Assembly (NCBI GenBank): GCA_019828595.1
Contig: JAHQRK010000004.1
Span: forward strand, 558,001 to 622,000
Direction of reading: 5' to 3'
Length of the DNA: 64,000 bases
DNA from: Aphanomyces cochlioides
Lineage: Eukaryota > Oomycota > Saprolegniomycetes > Saprolegniales > Verrucalvaceae
Positions 51,741-62,548 of this stretch are shown here, one piece after another. Positions within the stretch are counted from its first letter, which is position 1. The number at the start of each line of letters is the position of its first letter. The position numbers and the translations under genes are program-made. The notes below the pieces were generated by a model. It had not been told where the DNA came from. It did no database searches and saw only the letters and a program-made list of their open reading frames with translations.

Positions 51741-51840
51741 CCCGGATAATTTATCCGGACAAAATAGACCGCCCGGATAAATTGAAATATCCGGATAGAC
51801 AGGCAAGGTATCCGGTAAATCACGTGATTATCCGGATATT
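51741..51840. promoter_or_regulatory. Cluster of six (T)ATCCGG(ATA) elements plus CACGTG
   Basis: Copies at about 51741, 51751, 51772, 51788, 51809 and 51828, with a CACGTG palindrome at 51821. The 159-bp space between the SPC24 and ALKBH8 start codons is almost saturated with the motif. Confidence 0.55.
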
Positions 51841-51865
51841 GCGTGCATGGTTTATTTCAACAGGC

Positions 51866-54018
51866 ATGACTGGCAAAGCCGAGATGGCGCTGACGATTGC
51901 CGACTTTGTCAAGGCTTCGTCGACGGAATTGTCCGCCCACATTGGTGTTGACAGTGAAACAGGCTTGTCAGTATCAGGATTGACCCATCAGCAGAAGCTA
52001 CCGACGGAAACGCCGTTCTTGTCGCTCACTTGGAGCAAGAAAGGCAAGAAGTTTGTCGTGACCGAGCAAACGCTTGTGGATCTCTTGACAGTGTATGGTC
52101 CAGTCAAGCAAGTCATCATGGGAACAGGCTCTCGAAAGACTGCAATTGTGGAATTCGAGAACGCAAAAGACGCCGAAGCTGCACGAGCTGCATTGGATGG
52201 ACAAGTTGTCGGTGGGAAGAAGTTCCACGTTGAGCTTGCCATGCTGCGCAAAGCTTACGAGGTATGCAAGCTCGCTCTGCTTGATGAAGATATGATTGTT
52301 GATTGCAGGAAGCATGTAGCTTTAGCCGAGTGCCAAATTACGACAGTGCAAGGCGAGAGATGGATCCTGCGACGTTTGTACCAGGATTGCTCGTCTACAA
52401 GGACTTCATCACTGAGGAACAAGAAACAATCTTGCTTGACGAACTAGACAAGAGCGAATGGAAAAATGACGTCCGTGCGCGGCAAGTGCAGCACTTTGGT
52501 TACGTCTTCAACTACAAAACCCAGTGCGACAGCGACTTGCATCTCGATTGAGATTGAGGGACTCTTTGTAGGAAATGCGATCCATCCACGCCGCTGGATG
52601 CCATGCCAGCATTCTGCCGCAGTCTCATCGATCGAATGCCGCCTACATTTGATGGAATTCCAGACCAAATCACTGGTAGGATGTCGCCACCACTCCAGTC
52701 CTTGATGAGCTTGGTCGTAGCAAACGAATACCTGCCAGGACAAGGCATTTCCGCGCACAGAGACACCCATTCTGCCTTCACAGCGTCGATTGGCACTCTC
52801 AGGTGTCCTAGTTCTCCTTGACGGCGACTGAGCTTTCCATTGTAGTCTTGGCCATGCTAGCGTGATGGAGTTTCGGCATCCAGACGATGGTCGCTGCGAG
52901 TCTTTCCTCATGGAGCCACGGTCGCTCTACATCATGACTGGTGCCTCCAGATATCAATGGACACACTGCGTCCAGCCGCGAATGTTTGACGTGATCGACA
53001 ACGAAAAAGTCATGCGCCAACGCCGAGTGTCCATTACATTTCGAAAGGTGCACTGCCGCCTCTGTTTCTTGTGCTAAGAGCAGCGTAGTTGCAAACCTCT
53101 CCATGCACATGCCCGTATCCCGACCAATGCGACTCGCAAATGTTCCAAACGAATGGCGATGACAAGATGTACCCGACGCTCATTGAACAGCGATACGTCC
53201 ATGACTTTTACGAAACCATTGCCGACCATTTCAGCAGCACACGGCACTCTCCATGGCCTCGTGTCGCTGAATTTGTACATAGCTTACCACCCGGCACGCT
53301 CATTGCCGACGTTGGTAGTTCCATCAGCTCTTTCTCTCGTCTGTAATTCCTCTGGCTAGGATGCGGCAATGGAAAATACATGAAATGCGTTGAGCCACCA
53401 AGTGGTTGCGTCGGTGGAGATCGCAGCGAAAGGTAGAAAGAGCAGTCTGGAGTCTGCGCTGACGTTTGACTGTGTAGTCTTGTCAAGATTTGCAAGTCAA
53501 GGGACTTGAACGTCATGGTCTTGGACGCTTTGGTCGTACCGCTTCGGTGCAATGCGTTTGATGTCGCCTTGTCCATCGCCGTGCTGCATCACTTGAGTAC
53601 ATTAGCACACCGCTTGCAAGCCGTCAAGGAACTCCTCCGTGTCCTCAAAGTAGGAGGCCGAGGCTTGATTTATGCATGGGCTCAAGAGCAGACTGAGGTA
53701 GGTTGTCTGCATGATCCTCCTTGCAAATTGGTGTTTCACGTAGGATTCACGGCGGTCGTTCGACTCACACAAGCAGGATTGCATGGTCCCATGGAACCTT
53801 GACAAGCGCTTTGCCAAGGACGAGTCCACAACTGTCGTCCAGCGCTATTGCCACATGTTCAAAGAGGTTCGTCGTTGGTAAACGTCGACTAACTGGACTC
53901 AAATGGAGCGCAGGGCGAGTTGGATGCGCTTGTGCGCATGTGTGGGAATGCGACGATCGATGAGTCGTACTATGACCAGGACAATTGGGCTGTTCTCTTC
54001 ACCAAGACAAGCGACTGA
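51866..54018 (+). CDS. ALKBH8: ALKBH8: RRM-AlkB-methyltransferase tRNA wobble modifier
   Basis: Ten exons: 51866-52261, 52309-52523, 52572-52675, 52721-52802, 52861-53047, 53089-53314, 53360-53432, 53478-53697, 53744-53866, 53914-54018, giving 576 aa. RRM at about 40-130 (LVDLLTVYGPVKQVI, TAIVEFENAKDAEAARAAL). AlkB domain: PGLLVYKDFITEEQE, RQVQHFGYVFNY, iron ligands H251 and D253 in ISAHRDTHSAF, VMEFRHPD, SRYQWTHCV, SITFRK. A zinc-ligand-like CTCPYPDQCDSQ follows. The methyltransferase has HDFYETIADHFSSTRHSPWP, the SAM motif ADVGCGNGKY, LDALVVPLRCNAFDVALSIAVLHH and ESYYDQDNWAVLF. In animals it makes mcm5U then mchm5U at tRNA position 34. All three modules are complete. Confidence 0.95.
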
Positions 54019-54276
54019 GTCATGAAGGATGTCAACTTTGATAGCACAATAAGCTGTATTTTAGAGAGCAACGTGGCGGGAATAAGTGTTATACAAAGAA
54101 TGCATTCTTCTTGGTCGGTGCTTCCGCCGGGGTTTCCATCGGTTCGTACCCTTCTCTCTGGGATGGACTCACGGGGCTCTTCGTTTCATGCGACGATGAA
54201 TCATGCACTGCGATTGAAGACGGCCGACTAAAGCCAGACAACATGGGCGTTGAGGTAGACCTACAATAGTTTGTCA

Positions 54277-55356
54277 TCATTTCCATTGACGCTGGAAATT
54301 GTACTTGGGCTGGGCTGGCGCTGGTGTTTCTTCTGGTCGAGTTGGTGCCGTGCGGCAATAGCAAGCAAAGAGATCGCCTTCTCCCTGGAAAAACAGTCGC
54401 AGGTTATGGCATTGGCATGGAGAGAGATGAAATACCTCCTGTTGGGATAGTTGAGTGCGGCGTTGCTGGATAATAAAGTCATAAGTAGTGGTTTGAAGCA
54501 TGTCTGTAGAGAGGGGTTAGAGGTCAAAGACACTGATCGAGTGGAGGATTACAGAGTCGAATATGGAAGAGGACGAGCATGCCAATGTGGTAGAAAGACG
54601 GAAGGAGGATAGTCAAGTAGACACCAACAACTGCTCGGACAGCAGTGAGATTGAAGGCATAACTACTCCAGAACGTTAAAGATCTTCCAAGGATGTGGAT
54701 AATACCTCTCGCAGAGTCCATCAGCGTTGACTTGTTGACTGCCAGAGCATCCATAGCTCGAAGCAGCTATACATTACGATGTAACTTTTGGATAAGATTG
54801 ACACGGTACCATGCACGAGGACGGACGAGGAGTCGGAAAAAGCTTTGACAAATAGGTAGATCCCGACGACAAATTGAACCGTCGTGAGGACAAGAATCGC
54901 CGAGATGAGCAAGAAAAAGTATCGGTAGTTGTGTTCACCAATGCAGTTGTTGAGCCATTTGCAATGGTGGTCAAACGTCGCGACGCATTTCTCGCAAATG
55001 CGGCAATGTCTTGATTTCTTGTCGACGTACTGTGTACAGACGTTGCAGAAGAGGTGATCTTCCGTGACCTGATGGTGCTGCAAGTCCACTTGATTGAGTA
55101 CATTTCTGTCTGAGGGATCGATGGACGTCGTGATTACCGTGAGCGAGACGCACGCGATGGCAGAGATCCCGTACACCTACACAAAGGATAAAGATGGAAG
55201 GAATGCTTCGTTTCGTACCACACCGGTGGCGATCGCAGCCGATTTTGCCAGGAATGGCACAAAGAATGCATAGAAACCTCCGACAAGGATTGGGAACGCA
55301 ATCCACGCCGTCACCTGGAAGATATCGAACGGCACTTGGAACCCATTCCGCCGCAT
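54277..55356 (-). CDS. DHHC-type protein S-palmitoyltransferase
   Basis: Five exons on the minus strand: 55356-55222, 55176-54740, 54662-54553, 54503-54436, 54384-54277, giving 285 aa. Two N-terminal transmembrane helices ([33 protein letters not shown]) precede the Cys-rich domain [23 protein letters not shown] with the catalytic DHHC in [14 protein letters not shown]. Two further helices follow ([34 protein letters not shown]). [11 protein letters not shown] motif equals the family TTxE-type element. It palmitoylates cysteines of membrane-associated proteins, probably at Golgi or plasma membrane. The third intron (54663-54739) is 77 nt, the longest in the window. Confidence 0.88.
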
Positions 55357-55419
55357 AGCTTGAGGGCTCTCTCCCTAATGAGAGTAATGGAGAAACCAAA
55401 CCAGATCAGCCAATCACAG

Positions 55420-55546
55420 GCGTTGACCTTTGGCGCAACAACTATTGTACAATACTGTATTGTATTGCAATACATTGCAAGTAATGGTCCTGTCTAACAA
55501 TACTATTGTATTACAATTATTGCTGAGACAATACAATACTATTGCA
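55420..55546. repeat. Degenerate ATTGTATTGCAATA repeats
   Basis: At least six copies of CAATACT/ATTGTATT/ATTGCAATA in both orientations over about 125 bp between the DHHC and WDR90 genes. They include the palindrome GTATTGCAATAC at about 55461. Confidence 0.6.
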
Positions 55547-55547
55547 A

Positions 55548-55566
55548 TATCCGGTCATTCGGATAT
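55548..55566. promoter_or_regulatory. TATCCGG...CGGATA element before WDR90
   Basis: TATCCGGT then TCGGATA, a split palindrome about 45 bp before the WDR90 ATG at 55609. Confidence 0.4.
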
Positions 55567-55608
55567 GTGAAATTCGAGATTTGTTCGAATCTGCGCGCGA
55601 AGTTGTCC

Positions 55609-58600
55609 ATGTCGGTGGCATGTACGTCCATTCTAGCCTCTATGCAATACAAAGAATGAAGTGGTTGGTGTGTAGTATGGCAGCATCCTTTTGTTGATGT
55701 GTTCAAGCACGTGGGAGCCGTCCGAATGGAGATCCTCAGCCGTGGAGATGTCGAGCAATTGATGGACAAACACATTCGCAAGACTGTCTACCGACTACGC
55801 GGCAAGATTGCAGCGTCCAATTTCTTGCGCATCCCGAAAGACATGCATACGATCCCGAGTTTGCATCTCACAGGTCGTTTTGTGTACGTTGAACTGCGAC
55901 AGATGCAAGGCGACTCCATCACGTTTCACCTCGACATTGTGACCAAGAAGAAAACGATGCTCCGACTCACGTTCAGCTCCATGTACTCTACGACACGAAG
56001 CATGGGAATCAACCTACGCGTTCCTCTCACGTTCGTCTCCTTCTCTCGCGATTGCAATGACTTTATCATCGTAGATTGGCCAACAAGTGGACAGTGCTCG
56101 CTTTGGACATGTTTCAACTCCTCGATCTGCACACCTCCGTGTCGTACAACCGTGAAGGATACGAAGCCCTCAAAGCTGTTTTACTCTGCTCTTCCATGTA
56201 CGTGCGAGGGATCTACACATCCAACATCTTGTACTTGCCAGAGGTATCATCAACAGCTTCCATTCCTTCTTCACCCGATGGACTAGACGCTTCCGAGAGC
56301 CATGCAGTTTCCAGTCGTGAAATCCATCGACGAAAACGGTTCCGCGTCATGGAATGCAGCCTACGACTGGCGCTGGCTGCCTCAATCGCCCAAGGAACCC
56401 AACACTCCCATCTCTGCTTTCCTTCGATTCGACAATCCTTCCAACAATCAACGCGACATTCGAGCTGACGACGCCGTGCGTCCGCCATCTCTCGCTCTCG
56501 AGATCCCCGTACGACTCCCTTCCCTTGTCACTCTGAAGCTTGATTTCATCGTAACCTTCTAGGAACCATCGCCGTCTTCGTCGCCCTCGAGGACAAAGAG
56601 CCCGTCGCCGCCACCGCCGGCTCGTCAGATTATCCAAGATGATGGCGAAAGCCAGCTCCATGCCACGAGACTCCGTGTGCTTCACCAAGTAGGAAACGAA
56701 CCCTTACAAATTGTCGTCATGGAACTTGTCTAGGCTGATGCGATTCTCAAGAAAGCTGGCATTCAACCGACGTCAGTGCCGCCACGGGCGTACAAACACA
56801 CGACGTACAGCCGCCCAGCCAAGAGTCAGACCATTCTGTCGTCGCCAGTGCTGACTCTTGACCGCGTCGTCGGCTTTTCCTCTGCGTCGCGCGACTCTGT
56901 CGTCTACGGCGCGAGCTCGTCGATATTCTACAACGCGTGTGAATCGACGCTCGTGGTTGGAAAACTCATCGACAGTGGTGGCGTCACGACCCTCCAGCAA
57001 GAATTGCTCCTTGGCCACACGGATGTCATCACCGCCATGGCGTTCTCGCCGTCAACGGGACTTGTGGCATCTGCTCAAAGCGGCTCGACGCCTTGCATTC
57101 GCCTGTGGCGCTCTGGGCTTTGCACTGCAATGGTGCAAGCGCATGCGCTTGGCGTACACACGCTCGCCTTGTCGCCAGATGGTTCCCGCATGTGCGGCGT
57201 CGGCTATGATGCCAAACGCCGGACGCAGCTCGTCGTATGGGACGTCAGTGCGTCGCCGCCCGTGGTAGTCGCCAAGCAGCTCTGCGACTATGCGATTGCC
57301 AAGATCAAGTTTGCTCCTCATGAAGACGATCGCTTGGTCTCGTGCGGCCGAGAGAGCATTCGCTTTTGGCGTGTCAAAGCTGGCCATCTACCAGGATGTC
57401 CCGTTGTGCTCCATGAATACGCCCGCGATCATATCTTCACGGACGTCGACTTTGACCCGGTGGCGGCGCACCACGTCAGTCGAGCTGGCGATCGTCCTGT
57501 GTACGTGTCGTCGTCTCATGGCACGGTGCTTGTGATCGGCTACGATTCCATGCTCCTGACTTGCGTCTACAAACTCCACGACGGTCCCATTCGATGCCTC
57601 CGCGTGAACGAAGGGTTTTGCGTCACTGGCGCCGACGACGGCTACGTCCGCGTCTGGCCTCTCGACTTTTCCGATTTCTACATCGAAGCTCAGCACGACG
57701 CCAGCGTCCAAAGCATCGACTTGTCGCTCGATGGCCTCCATGCGTTGATCGGCTGTGTGAATGGCACGATCGGCGTCCTCGACTTGACGAGCCAGCAGTA
57801 CAAGACTGTCGTCCGAGCGCATACGCAAGCCATCACTGCGATTAGCTTGAGCCCACGTGGAGACGCCGCCGTCTCTACGGCGACCGACGGCACGATTCGC
57901 GTGTGGGACGTCTCAACAGGCATCCAAACGTACGAGTTCAAGACGGCCGACTCGATCCCGACGGCCATTGCGTTTCATGAAAGAGCCAACGGAACTCAAC
58001 TCCTCGCCGTCGGTTTTGCATCCGGCGTCCTTCGCATCGTCGACATGCAATCGATGCAAATCCTAGAGACGTACCAGCAGCATGGCGGCGCTGTCGTTGA
58101 CGTTCAATATGGCCGAACGGCGTGCTATTCCACGGGCGTCGACCAACAGCTCTGCTGCTACCAAGCGCAAGCAACAACGGTGCACATGGTCCACTGCGGG
58201 TTTCCCCCAGACAAAGGTCGCTTCTGTCTCGACCTCGGCCTCAAGTTGCTCGCGCTTCCTGGGAAAGATTCGCGCTCCATTGAGCTCCGTGACATGTATT
58301 CCCTGCGTCTGCTTCGCGCCGTGCGCCATAAAGACCAGCAGAAACACCACCAGCGCTTGAAGCTCGTCGGGTTTGTCCAAGCGCAGCTCGTCGCCATGGA
58401 CGCCGTCCACCGCGTGCTCTTTTGCTGCCCGACGACCGGGAATATCCTCAAGATGTATCCGCCGCTCACGAGCGGTCCTGCCAGCGCTGTCGTGTTTACA
58501 CCCACGGGGCGCTTTGCAATGGCCGGACGCATGGACGAGTCGATGCTTCACGTCGTGCGGCTCGAGACATCGCAGCAGCTACGAGCGACACAAGTCTTTC

Positions 58601-60858
58601 CCGGCCATTCGACTCCAATTCAGCTCATGGAGATGAGCTCAGATGGGAGAACTCTCATGACTTGTGGCGCGACGTCGGCGTTGTGCTTTTGGAAGTACCA
58701 ATGTCCTCTCGAGACGACTGACGACAACAATGATCGCAGTGTCGTGGTCGAGGACGACAGCGAGCTCTACGATTTGCACCATCAAGCGCTTGACGCTGAC
58801 GAAGACGAGCCCAACACTGAGATCCCAACTCCAATCGAACCACCGACAAAGCACCGCGACGTCTTGCCGACGTCAGAATCGTTGACGTGGCAAGTTGGAC
58901 ACACAGTCGGTTGGAACACGTCGGCGCGGTCGCCTGTCGTGTGGTCTGCGCCTTTGAACATGTTCCTGTCGGCAGCAGGGACGACTCTCTTGCTCGAATC
59001 TCCTGACCAAATCCAAGAACGCCAGCAGCTTCATACGTCCGACATCCGTGGCTTGGCTCTCTCTCCTGACGAAAGCGTCGTCGCAAGCTTTGACTTGGAC
59101 ATTGTCTGCGTCTCCAAACTCTCGCCGTGCTTGTCCATGGCGCAGTTTCAATGGCCGCGTGGAACAACGGCTGCCTTTGTCTCGTTTGGTCGAGCGTCGA
59201 GGCGGCATTTGCTCGTCGGTGTCGCGACAACTTGTCAAAGCACGACGTTCCTTGTCTGGGACTTTCAAGGCAACAGCGTCGTGGCTCAAGCGACAATTCC
59301 CTCGACGACGACGACAAACGTCGCGTGGTTTTATCCAAGTAACGAAGACGACGAGAGCGGCACCGACGACAGTGGCTTGACGTTTTGTTCTACTGCGCCA
59401 TTACAAGGCTGGCGCATCGATGCCGACGCCGGTGTCTTGGTTCCATTTGATCTTCTTGATGCGTGTCCTGCTGCGATCGGAGCCACGTCCGTGCATACGT
59501 CGGCCAGCATGTCGTCGCATGTGCTGTATTATGACGCCACGGACAGGACGCTGGCCTTGATCGACCACTCGAATCGAGCGATCGCGGCGATCACGCCATT
59601 CCACAAGCGCCACGTCGTCACCCATCTCGAGTGGTTGCGGGATTTTGTGGTTGTTGCCACGCAAGGAGCGTCCTGCATTTGGATTTACTCCATCGACGTC
59701 GACACTTGCACGCTGCATGTGCACACGTCGACAACGGCAGACGAGTTGGAAATCCACGCTCTCCGTGTCAACGATGCGATTGTCGACATGACGTGGCATC
59801 ACGACAGCGGCTCTGGCCTTGTGCACACCAGCGGCGGAGCGCTCTGGTACATCGAGGCAGCCTCCCATTCCAAGCAACTCGTCCGCCATGTCCACACGAC
59901 GTCAATTGCCGCTGTCGCCGCGTCTGTCGAAGTGGTCGTGACAATTGCAAACCACTGTGTGCGGCTGTGGGATGCCAACAACCTCCGCGAAGTCGCATCA
60001 CATGACGCGACGATTCCAGTGAGTTGTGTCGATGTGAACGGCGCTGGGTGCGTCGTCGGCTATGCTGACGGCTCGTTTCAAGTCTTTGACGTGGCCCTCT
60101 CCCTCGTCCATGCTGGTGAAGCGAGCTCGTGGCAACTTGTCGACCACGTCGTTGGTTCGTCACAATCCAGCGACAGTTTGCCTCGCCCTGTGCATTTCGT
60201 TAAGTTTGTCGGCGACTCGGCCAGTTTCTTGCTCGCGTCTGTGTATGGCGACTGCGCTATCTTCCACATACCAACCCGGCGGCTCCAGTACATTGCGTTG
60301 CCGTTTGGTCGACTCAAGATGGCGCCATCGCCGCTGAGTTCACAGGTTCCATCCATTGTCGATGGCACATGTCTCGGTCTCGTTACTTGCCGTGGCCACA
60401 CCACGACTTGGGCAGCGGTGTGGCAGTCGACGCAGAGTTCCAAGTGCTATGTGAACGTCTTTGCGAACGTGTCGACGGCGCAAGACGCATGGGAAATGGT
60501 TGAAACTCCTCGTCGCAATGCTTGTGCCGTTGTCTCCCCTGAAGATGCAACCATAATGGTGTATCCATCCCATGGAGTCCTCGAAGGACGATGCTTTGAG
60601 CAGCGCGAAGTTATGTTCCGCATCGTTGTCGATACGATTCCTCAAGCGATGGCTTTGCATGGCTCGTACGTCTTGTGCCACGCGAGCGATTCGTTATGCT
60701 TACTCGACCTCGCTCATGATCGAGTCCACCAAACTGCTCAAGGAACACTCCAGCCACATGCCCATGTTTGTGCTACGTCGAAAGCAGTCTACGCCGTCGA
60801 GGAGAACCGCTTATCGATCATTGAGATGAATGCAGTAAGGAGAGAATCCACGGCTTAG
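55609..60858 (+). CDS. WDR90: WDR90/POC16: CFA20 domain plus double WD40 propeller
   Basis: Six exons: 55609-55621, 55676-56030, 56075-56243, 56287-56508, 56563-56688, 56734-60858, giving 1669 aa. The first exon is only 13 nt (MSVA + 1 nt); splicing yields LWQHPFVDVFKHVG, which matches the WDR90 start. Residues about 5-190 are a CFA20 (DUF667) domain: KTVYRLRGKIAASNFLRIP, LHLTGRFVYVEL, NKWTVLALDMFQLL, YVRGIYTSNILYLPE. A Pro/Ser linker (EPSPSSSPSRTKSPSPPPP) follows. Two or more WD40 propellers fill residues 290-1660 (GHTDVITAMAFS, TGADDGYVRVWPLDF, STATDGTIRVWDVSTG, VHTTSIAAVAAS). WDR90/POC16 stabilises the inner scaffold of centrioles and basal bodies, consistent with flagellated zoospores. 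Confidence 0.92.
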
Positions 60859-60901
60859 AGACGTTGTATTACATTGCACTACTGCTGCTTGTTGCAATGA
60901 C

Positions 60902-61557
60902 TTAGTTGGGCAATTCACCGCAGTCTTCAATAATCACAGGGACACTAGATGAAAGCCATGTTAGCTCATCGTAAGACACGGAATCAAAGACGTACCGAGT
61001 GGCGCCGCTGTTGCTGCCTTGGGCTTCCATGGTTTCCAACACGTCCAAGCCTTCAATGACCTTGCCAAAGACAACGTGGGCCTTGTCCAACCATGGGCAG
61101 TCCACAGTGGTCAAGAAGAACTAGGCACATATAAGAGATGGTTTTTCAGAGGGGGGCATACTTGCGAGCCGTTCGTGTTGGGACCGGCGTTCGCCATGGA
61201 CAAGATACCAGGACCTTGGTGCTTCAACACAAAGGCTTCGTCCTTGAACTTTTCGCCGTAGATGCTTTCACCACCCGTGCCATTGCCAGCCGTGAAGTCG
61301 CCGCCTTGGCACATGAAGTTGGGAATGATACGGTGGAACTTGGAGCCCTTGTAGTGCAATGGTTTGCCAGATTTGCCCACCCCAGCTTCGCCAGTGCACA
61401 ATTGGCGAAAGTTTTCGGCCGTCTTGGGGACCTTATCGGCGCGAAGCTCCATGACCAATCGGCCAGAAGACTTGCCGCCAATGTTGATGTCAAAGAACAC
61501 CTTGGGGTTGGCGGTCGTGCTGCTGAAGCGGCGGAACACACGGGAAGCGGATTGCAT
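60902..61557 (-). CDS. Mitochondrial cyclophilin-type peptidyl-prolyl isomerase
   Basis: Three exons on the minus strand: 61557-61162, 61120-60996, 60944-60902, giving 187 aa. A mitochondrial presequence ([18 protein letters not shown]) precedes a complete cyclophilin domain: [34 protein letters not shown], the catalytic [44 protein letters not shown], the CsA-binding Trp in [17 protein letters not shown], then VIIEDCGEL. It should catalyse cis-trans proline isomerisation in the matrix, the position of cyclophilin D. It is convergent with WDR90 (43 bp between stops). Confidence 0.95.
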
Positions 61558-62548
61558 CTTTGAGACTTTGGTGCCAATCGAATTCCACTTTCCGGATAGG
61601 ATAAAAATTAACCGGCACTACCGTACGCTCAAATGTACAGTACAAACGATACAAATACAATATTGTACGATGTGCGTACGGTCAAATTGAAGCGAATCAA
61701 CATTCATCAACTTTTACAGTGCTCGACATATTGAAATTAAGGGGGTTACAGTGCAAAGATCACTGTTTTTTCCAATAAAGTGATATTTTTTCTCTGTATT
61801 TATACTTGCAATTTGTATTGTATGATTTGAATTTACCTCTCAATGGATATCACAGAGCAGTTTGCACTGTGGATTCATTGTCCAATCAAACGCTAATAAA
61901 ATAGAGAAACCCGCCCAATGATTTATCCCAGCGCTACACAAAGGAAAACGTAGTAGAAAGCTAATCTAAACTCCCTTACCAGGCACTCATAACTAAGAAA
62001 CAGTGTTCAGTGTGACAGAGGCAGGCTAGAATCGCAGTACATTTAAATTAGTTCTCACATCATTCGAAACTCACGTTCAACTGCATAACAGGTTGAATGA
62101 AAAACCACACACATGTTAACTCGTTGCATGTCGAGGGACGATATGTAGTCTACAACTCAACACGCTGATTGCTAGCCATATAGAAAAGCGTCTACTTTCA
62201 GCATTTTAACTGACACAATACATGTAGAAGAGTTGGTGCTGGTCATGTAACTTGTACTACTCTGTTCCGAAATAATTGCTACGGTTGTGTTTGGATTGGC
62301 GGAATTTTTCCAATTGCACTTGCATCGAGCAAATGATTGGTTGATGAAACAGCGCAAACTCTTGGCTTCGATTGGCTGTGTTTTGATCGCGCCAATTCGA
62401 TTTGTGTCAGGAGATTTATGGCTCCAAAGTGAGCAATCTCGAATTCAGAGAGTCTTTTTGTTTCGCCAGAGGACCATTAACGATTTCTACATCTCACAAG
62501 CATATTATCCTTGGTCCCTGTCGACCTGCGCGTGTTCTCGTCCATTCA
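61558..62548. other. Intergenic, cyclophilin promoter then non-coding
   Basis: TCCGGATAGGATA at 61591. A GTAC-rich inverted repeat at 61620-61682 (ACCGTACGC ... GCGTACGGT). CCAAT-type boxes near 62334, 62378 and 62391. No supported gene from 61700 to 62548. The left end of the mariner-like element probably lies here, but I could not define it. Confidence 0.4.
61591..61600. promoter_or_regulatory. TCCGGATA element before cyclophilin
   Basis: TCCGGATAGG about 35 bp upstream of the ATG at 61557 (-). Confidence 0.4.

Noticed and set aside
54524..54754. ORF starting [13 protein letters not shown] within the DHHC gene
   Set aside because: Its distal part is exon 3 of the DHHC gene. The proximal part is intronic, since the upstream exon frame requires the donor at 54739.
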